This document shows, one piece after another, positions 59,906 to 64,000 of a stretch of DNA of 64,000 bases. The translations under genes were made by a program, and so were the position numbers. Numbering within the stretch: position 1 is the stretch's first letter; each line of letters opens with the position of its first letter. This stretch comes from Microbacterium halotolerans (GTDB taxonomy: Bacteria; Actinomycetota; Actinomycetes; Actinomycetales; Microbacteriaceae): assembly GCF_003569805.1 (NCBI RefSeq), contig NZ_KZ984051.1, forward strand, positions 745,779-809,778, given 5' to 3'. The notes under the pieces are model-generated. The model was not told the DNA's origin. It made no database searches and saw only the letters and a list, made by a program, of their open reading frames with translations.

Positions 59906-60421
59906 ATGTCGAGCACAGAAGCAGACCAGGCCCATCCGACCGATACTTCTCTCACGATCCGCAGCACCTCCGTCTCCGATGGAGCGAGCATGTGGACGCT
60001 CGCCCGTGATTGCGGGCTCGACCTCAACTCCTCATACGCGTACCTGATCTATGCCGCCGATTTCTCGGCGACGTGCCGTGTCGCCCTGCTCGGCGACGAG
60101 CCGGTGGGCTACGTGCTCGGCTATCGCCCGCCGGAGCGGCCGTCGCACCTGTTCGTGTGGCAGGTCGGGGTCTCGTCACGTGCCCGCGGCCATGGGGTCG
60201 CCGCTCGCATGATCCACGATCTGCTCGATTCGCTCGACGAGGTCGAGGTGCTCGAGGCCACCGTCGAGGAGTCCAACGACGCGTCGCGCGCGCTGTTCGC
60301 GTCGATCGCCGCCGCACGAGGAGGCGACCTGGCCTGGACCGACGGCGTGCTGTCGACGGACTTCCCGGACGAGCACCCGGGCGAACCGCGCCTCGAGATC
60401 ACCGGAATGCGCGCGCGCTGA
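59906..60421 (+). CDS. ectA: L-2,4-diaminobutyrate acetyltransferase
   Basis: A 171-aa GNAT acetyltransferase, the second step of ectoine synthesis. It transfers acetyl from acetyl-CoA to the 4-amino group of diaminobutyrate, giving N4-acetyl-diaminobutyrate. EctA marks: CGLDLNSSYAYLIYAADFSA, HLFVWQVGVSSRARGHGVAA (CoA site) and VEVLEATVEESNDASRALF. GAAGGGG precedes the ATG. It heads the ectABCD cluster, which confirms the call. Confidence 0.95.
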   Translation: MSSTEADQAHPTDTSLTIRSTSVSDGASMWTLARDCGLDLNSSYAYLIYAADFSATCRVALLGDEPVGYVLGYRPPERPSHLFVWQVGVSSRARGHGVAARMIHDLLDSLDEVEVLEATVEESNDASRALFASIAAARGGDLAWTDGVLSTDFPDEHPGEPRLEITGMRAR

Positions 60422-60474
60422 GCGCGCCGTCCGGCCACAAGACGTCACTTCATCGAAACCAGGAGAACAAGATT

Positions 60475-61737
60475 ATGTCTACGAAGATCGATACGACAGA
60501 GCTGGAATCCAGTGTCAGGAGCTACTCGCGTTCCTGGCCGGTGGAGTTCGACACCGCGCACGGCGCGACGATGGTCGCATCCGACGGCACCGAGTACCTC
60601 GACTTCTTCGCTGGCGCCGGAACGCTCAACTACGGGCACAACAACCCCGCGCTCAAGAAGGTGCTGATCGACTACCTCGCCAGCGACAAGGTCGTGCACT
60701 CGCTCGACATGTTCACGACGGCGCGCGCCGAGTTCCTGACGACGTTCAAGGAGCAGATCCTTGAGCCGCGCGGCCTCGACCACAAGGTGATGTTCCCCGG
60801 ACCGGGCGGCGCGAACGCGGTGGAGGCCGGCTTGAAGCTGGCCCGCAAGATCACGGGCCGCGAGGCGATCGTGAACTTCACCAACGCGTTCCACGGCATG
60901 ACGCTCGGTGCGCTCAGCGTCACCGGCAACTCGATGAAGCGCGGCGGTGCCGGCATCCCGCTGGTGCACGCGACGCCGATGCCGTACGACGACTACTTCG
61001 ACCAGGATGTCACCGACTTCCTCTACTTCGAGCGCATGCTCGACGACGAGGGATCAGGACTCAACAAGCCGGCCGCCGTGATCGTCGAGACGCTGCAGGG
61101 AGAGGGCGGAATCAACAGCGCTCGCGCCGAGTGGCTGCGTTCGCTCGCCGCGCTGTGCAAGAAGCACGACATCCTGCTCATCGTCGATGACATCCAGATG
61201 GGCTGCGGTCGCACCGGAAGCTTCTTCAGCTTCGAAGAGGCCGGCATCGTGCCCGACATCATCACGCTGTCCAAGTCGATCTCCGGATACGGCCTGCCGC
61301 TGGCGCTCACGCTCGTGCGCCCCGAGTACGACGTGTTCGAGCCGGGCGAGCACAACGGCACGTTCCGCGGCTTCGCGCCGGCGTTCGTCACCGGCGCGGA
61401 GGCGATCCGCCAGTTCTGGAGCGACGATCAGCTGCAGCGCTCGACCCTGGAGAAGGGCCTCGTGATCGAGAGCGCGTTCAACGCGCTGGTTGCGAAGTAC
61501 CCGGAGGCCGAGCTCATCTCGAAGGGTCGCGGCCTGGCGCGCGGCCTGCAGTTCGGTGAGGCGGAGAAGGCCGGCGAGGTGGCGCGCGAGTGCTTCGAGC
61601 GCGGTCTGCTCGTCGAGACCTCCGGTCCCGTCGACGAAGTCGTGAAGCTGCTGCCGCCGCTGACCGTCACCGACGACGAGCTCACCCGTGGCCTCGGCAT
61701 CATCGCCGACTCCGTCGCAGCCGTGCTCGCCCGCTGA
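60475..61737 (+). CDS. ectB: Diaminobutyrate-2-oxoglutarate aminotransferase
   Basis: A 420-aa class III PLP aminotransferase that makes L-2,4-diaminobutyrate from aspartate semialdehyde and glutamate, the first ectoine step. Motifs: VRSYSRSWPVEFDTAHGATM, FFAGAGTLNYGHNNP, FPGPGGANAVEAGLKLAR, IVDDIQMGCGRTGSFFSFEE and PLP-Lys267 in LSKSISGYGLPLAL. Length and pattern match EctB. AGGAG precedes the ATG. Confidence 0.96.
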   Translation: MSTKIDTTELESSVRSYSRSWPVEFDTAHGATMVASDGTEYLDFFAGAGTLNYGHNNPALKKVLIDYLASDKVVHSLDMFTTARAEFLTTFKEQILEPRGLDHKVMFPGPGGANAVEAGLKLARKITGREAIVNFTNAFHGMTLGALSVTGNSMKRGGAGIPLVHATPMPYDDYFDQDVTDFLYFERMLDDEGSGLNKPAAVIVETLQGEGGINSARAEWLRSLAALCKKHDILLIVDDIQMGCGRTGSFFSFEEAGIVPDIITLSKSISGYGLPLALTLVRPEYDVFEPGEHNGTFRGFAPAFVTGAEAIRQFWSDDQLQRSTLEKGLVIESAFNALVAKYPEAELISKGRGLARGLQFGEAEKAGEVARECFERGLLVETSGPVDEVVKLLPPLTVTDDELTRGLGIIADSVAAVLAR

Positions 61738-61766
61738 CCAACCAACCAATCGAAGAGGGATAATCC

Positions 61767-62168
61767 ATGATCGTTCGCACCCTTGACGAGATCGCCGACA
61801 CCGAAGCCGACATCAAGAGCGAGAACTGGCGCAGCAAGCGCATCGTCCTCGCGAAGGAGGGCGTCGGCTTCTCGGTGCACGAGACCACCCTGTACGCGGG
61901 CACCGAGAGCTACTTCTGGTACGCGAACCACATCGAGGCCGTGTTCATCACGTCCGGTGAGGGCGAGATCGAAGACCTCGCGACCGGAGAGGTGCACGAG
62001 CTGAAGCCCGGTTCGCTCTACCTGCTCAACGACCACGACAAGCACAAGGTGCGCCCGCGCACCGAGATCAAGTGCGTGTGCGTGTTCAACCCGCCCGTCA
62101 CCGGCCGGGAGGTGCACGACGAGAACGGCGTGTATCCGCTGGTCACGGAGGAGACGGCGGCGGTTTAG
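61767..62168 (+). CDS. ectC: L-ectoine synthase
   Basis: A 133-aa cupin enzyme that closes N4-acetyl-diaminobutyrate into ectoine. EctC marks are [21 protein letters not shown] at the start, [40 protein letters not shown] and the metal-site segment [19 protein letters not shown]. The Glu/Tyr/His residues that hold Fe(II) and substrate in EctC are present. Start at ATG with GAGGGA upstream. It is followed by a strong hairpin before ectD. Confidence 0.96.
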   Translation: MIVRTLDEIADTEADIKSENWRSKRIVLAKEGVGFSVHETTLYAGTESYFWYANHIEAVFITSGEGEIEDLATGEVHELKPGSLYLLNDHDKHKVRPRTEIKCVCVFNPPVTGREVHDENGVYPLVTEETAAV

Positions 62169-62201
62169 CGCCACAGGTTCACAGACCTCACGCAAGGCGG
62201 G

Positions 62202-62237
62202 GACCTCGGCGTCCGGAGAGATCCGGACGCCGAGGTC
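62202..62237 (+). terminator. Strong hairpin between ectC and ectD
   Basis: A perfect 16-bp inverted repeat (GACCTCGGCGTCCGGA / TCCGGACGCCGAGGTC) with a GAGA tetraloop, extended by flanking CAAGG / CCTTG. It should cut or weaken read-through into ectD. A stabilising 3' structure for the ectABC message is the alternative. Confidence 0.7.
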
Positions 62238-62322
62238 GTCCCTTGCGCTGGTGGGCCCGCCGGAAACGACGGGCAGCGGAAAGTTCACGAGACCCGGTTC
62301 TGCCGGGAGAAGGGAATTGACC

Positions 62323-63222
62323 ATGACCACCGCAATGATCCAGCAGGATCAGTACCCCACCCGCACGGGTGAGCAGAACGTGCCGGCGACGACGCGCACC
62401 CACCCGACCGTGTGGGGCGATGCCGCGGACGGCCCGTTCGATCAGGCGGCGCTCGACGCGCACGCGAACCGCGGGTTCTCCATCTTGGAGGACTTCATCA
62501 CGCAGGACGAGGTCGAGCTGTACTCGTCCGAGCTGCGGCGGCTCTCCGCAGACGAGAGCCTGCGCGGCGACCCGCGCCTGATCACGGAGAAATCGACCGG
62601 AGCCGTCCGGTCGGTCTTCGCAGTGACGGGGCTGAGCGAGGCGATCGACGCCCTCAGCCGCGACCCTCGGGTGCTCGATCGCGCCAGGCAGCTGCTCGGC
62701 TCCGATGTGTATCTGCACCAGACGCGGGTCAACTTCATGCCGGGGTTCACCGGCAGCGGCTTCTACTGGCACTCGGACTTCGAGACCTGGCATGCCGAAG
62801 ACGGTATGCCGATCCCGCGCGCCGTGAGCTGCTCGATCGCACTCACACCCAACTACCCGTACAACGGCGGGCTGATGGTGATGCCTGGGTCGCACCGCAC
62901 GTTCGAGCCCGGTGTCGGTGAGACGCCGTCGAACAACCACGCGTCCTCGTTGAAGGCGCAGGTCGTAGGCGTTCCGAGCGAAGACGCAGTGACCGGAATG
63001 GCCCATCAGTTCGGCATCGACCAGTTCACGGGGCTTGCGGGCTCGGCGCTCTGGTTCGACTCCAACATCATGCACGGCTCGGGCAACAACATCACGCCGT
63101 TCCCGCGCTCGAACGTGTTCATGGTGTTCAACTCGGTCGAGAACGCGCTGGTGGAGCCCTACGCCGCACCGGCGCCGCGCCCCGAGCACATCGCCAGCCG
63201 GGACTTCACGCCGCTGCGCTGA
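62323..63222 (+). CDS. ectD: Ectoine hydroxylase
   Basis: A 299-aa Fe(II)/2-oxoglutarate dioxygenase that turns ectoine into 5-hydroxyectoine. The EctD signature FYWHSDFETWHAEDGMPIP gives the iron-binding His and Asp; the third ligand is His in NIMHGSGNNITPFPRSN. SIALTPNYPYNGGLMVMPGS and the N-terminal HANRGFSILEDFI are also typical. AAGGGA precedes the ATG. It lies downstream of the ectABC hairpin. Confidence 0.95.
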   Translation: MTTAMIQQDQYPTRTGEQNVPATTRTHPTVWGDAADGPFDQAALDAHANRGFSILEDFITQDEVELYSSELRRLSADESLRGDPRLITEKSTGAVRSVFAVTGLSEAIDALSRDPRVLDRARQLLGSDVYLHQTRVNFMPGFTGSGFYWHSDFETWHAEDGMPIPRAVSCSIALTPNYPYNGGLMVMPGSHRTFEPGVGETPSNNHASSLKAQVVGVPSEDAVTGMAHQFGIDQFTGLAGSALWFDSNIMHGSGNNITPFPRSNVFMVFNSVENALVEPYAAPAPRPEHIASRDFTPLR

Positions 63223-63312
63223 TCTCGGCGCACTGCCGCTGCGCCCGTGCGAACGCGCTCGTCATTCGCACGGGCGCAGGCCGTTCGGGTCGGTCGTCGT
63301 AGCCTGGTCTGC

Positions 63313-64000
63313 ATGGAACCCCTGCTCAACTTCATCGGCAGCTACTGGTGGCTGGGCTTCATCGTCGCCGGGCCGATCGTCGGCATCGTCGGCTCGGCGA
63401 AGGGCTGGTGGCGCGAGCAGGAGGAGCTCTCCCACAAGCGCAGACTCGAGCTGATCGAGGCGAAGGCGCGGGCGCAGGCGATCTCATCAGGCGCGGAACT
63501 CACCCCGGATGAGGTCGAGAAGGCCGACGCGGTGAGCCGCTCCGACCGCATCCGGCGTCTGATGGACACGCACGACGAGGTGTCCCGGCGCTGGCTGGAC
63601 TACGAGCTCGACGTGGCGAAGCTCATCGCCTTTCCGACGATGAGCGACGGGCGCGACCCGCGCACCGCCGCGTTCCTGAGAGCCAAGAAGGTCGCAGACG
63701 GACTGCGGCCGGCGTCGCCGGAAGAGCGCGTCGATGCGGAGACCTACGCCGAGTACCGCGACGCGGTGCACGACTTCGAGGTCGCATTCGACGTCGCCGA
63801 ACAGGAGGCGCGCCGCGTGCGCGACACCGGGTTCACCGAGTCAGAGCGCCAGCGCCTCTCCCGCGCGCAGCAGCTGCTCAACGTGGCCGTCGACCAGTCG
63901 GCGACGGCTGCTGAGCGCCAGACCGCGTACCGGAGGGTGCGCGACGAACTCGAGGGGCTGATCGTGCTCTCGGATGCTGCGGAGGAAGAGCTGAAGCACC
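63313..64000 (+). CDS. Membrane-anchored coiled-coil protein of unknown function (partial, runs off the window)
   Basis: Open from ATG 63313 to the last base, at least 229 aa. It begins with one hydrophobic helix (NFIGSYWWLGFIVAGPIVGI, residues 6-25) followed by a long charged, helical cytoplasmic part rich in Glu/Arg/Ala (EQEELSHKRRLELIEAKARA, EEARRVRDTGFTESERQRLS) with coiled-coil tendency. I do not recognise a domain. Resembles small anchored proteins common in Microbacteriaceae. Confidence 0.7.
   Translation, partial: MEPLLNFIGSYWWLGFIVAGPIVGIVGSAKGWWREQEELSHKRRLELIEAKARAQAISSGAELTPDEVEKADAVSRSDRIRRLMDTHDEVSRRWLDYELDVAKLIAFPTMSDGRDPRTAAFLRAKKVADGLRPASPEERVDAETYAEYRDAVHDFEVAFDVAEQEARRVRDTGFTESERQRLSRAQQLLNVAVDQSATAAERQTAYRRVRDELEGLIVLSDAAEEELKH

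Overview
The window is high-GC actinobacterial DNA with short gene spacing, frequent ATGA/GTGA start-stop overlaps, GTG/TTG starts and probable leaderless promoters. An ectABCD cluster, a DUF222/HNH (13E12-type) gene, a DUF4870 protein and an SPW-repeat membrane protein fit the Microbacteriaceae, most likely Microbacterium or a close relative. That placement is inferred from gene content. No rRNA, tRNA, CRISPR array, transposase or prophage was seen.

Layout. (1) 1-4.2 kb: end of a ferulate / hydroxycinnamate operon: a probable aldehyde dehydrogenase tail, hydroxycinnamoyl-CoA hydratase-lyase, an ADP-forming acyl-CoA synthetase and a binding lipoprotein with no transporter behind it. (2) 4.3-5.4 kb: two gene relics, a dnaB C-terminus with an internal deletion and a thiamine-diphosphate enzyme with a frameshift and a large deletion. 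(3) 5.4-13.8 kb: a PadR regulator; metF-purU-ligM, a tetrahydrofolate-dependent aryl O-demethylation operon; and, divergently, an ABC importer with a PaaX-type regulator. With region 1 this makes a route ferulate -> vanillin -> vanillate -> protocatechuate, the methyl group leaving through the folate pool as formate. (4) 14-19.7 kb: SPW protein, a large SARP/BTAD regulator and a DrrAB-type ABC exporter whose promoter carries three 11-bp-period direct repeats typical of SARP sites.

(5) 20.05-49.9 kb: the most interesting part, a ~30-kb nitrogen-compound catabolic island starting just after a decayed class II glutamine amidotransferase. It encodes a PLP enzyme, a sarcosine-oxidase-like flavoenzyme, a cytosolic gamma-glutamyltransferase-like hydrolase, a copper amine oxidase, a Rieske oxygenase with its reductase, a glutamine-synthetase-family ligase, an aldehyde dehydrogenase, an isochorismatase-type hydrolase, several amidohydrolase-superfamily proteins (two lacking most metal ligands), an amidase, a RidA protein, a peptide/amine ABC importer with a permease-ATPase fusion, a cyclase, a cupin, a deaminase, a lactonase-like MBL protein and a TauE exporter. 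Nine promoter regions carry paired boxes (core GGATCC or close variants) exactly 21 bp apart, including one between the island's own GntR-family regulator and the reductase gene. This looks like one coherent regulon. My working idea is catabolism of an amine through gamma-glutamylation, Rieske oxidation and later hydrolysis; the substrate is unknown.

(6) 50.1-53 kb: a DapA-family lyase and the DUF222/HNH gene. (7) 53.2-59 kb: a fadD-maoC-acyl-CoA dehydrogenase-amidohydrolase-SDR operon with a divergent MarR regulator. (8) 59-63.2 kb: DUF4870 protein, then ectA, ectB, ectC and ectD for ectoine and 5-hydroxyectoine, with a strong hairpin between ectC and ectD. (9) 63.3 kb to the end: a coding region that runs off the window.
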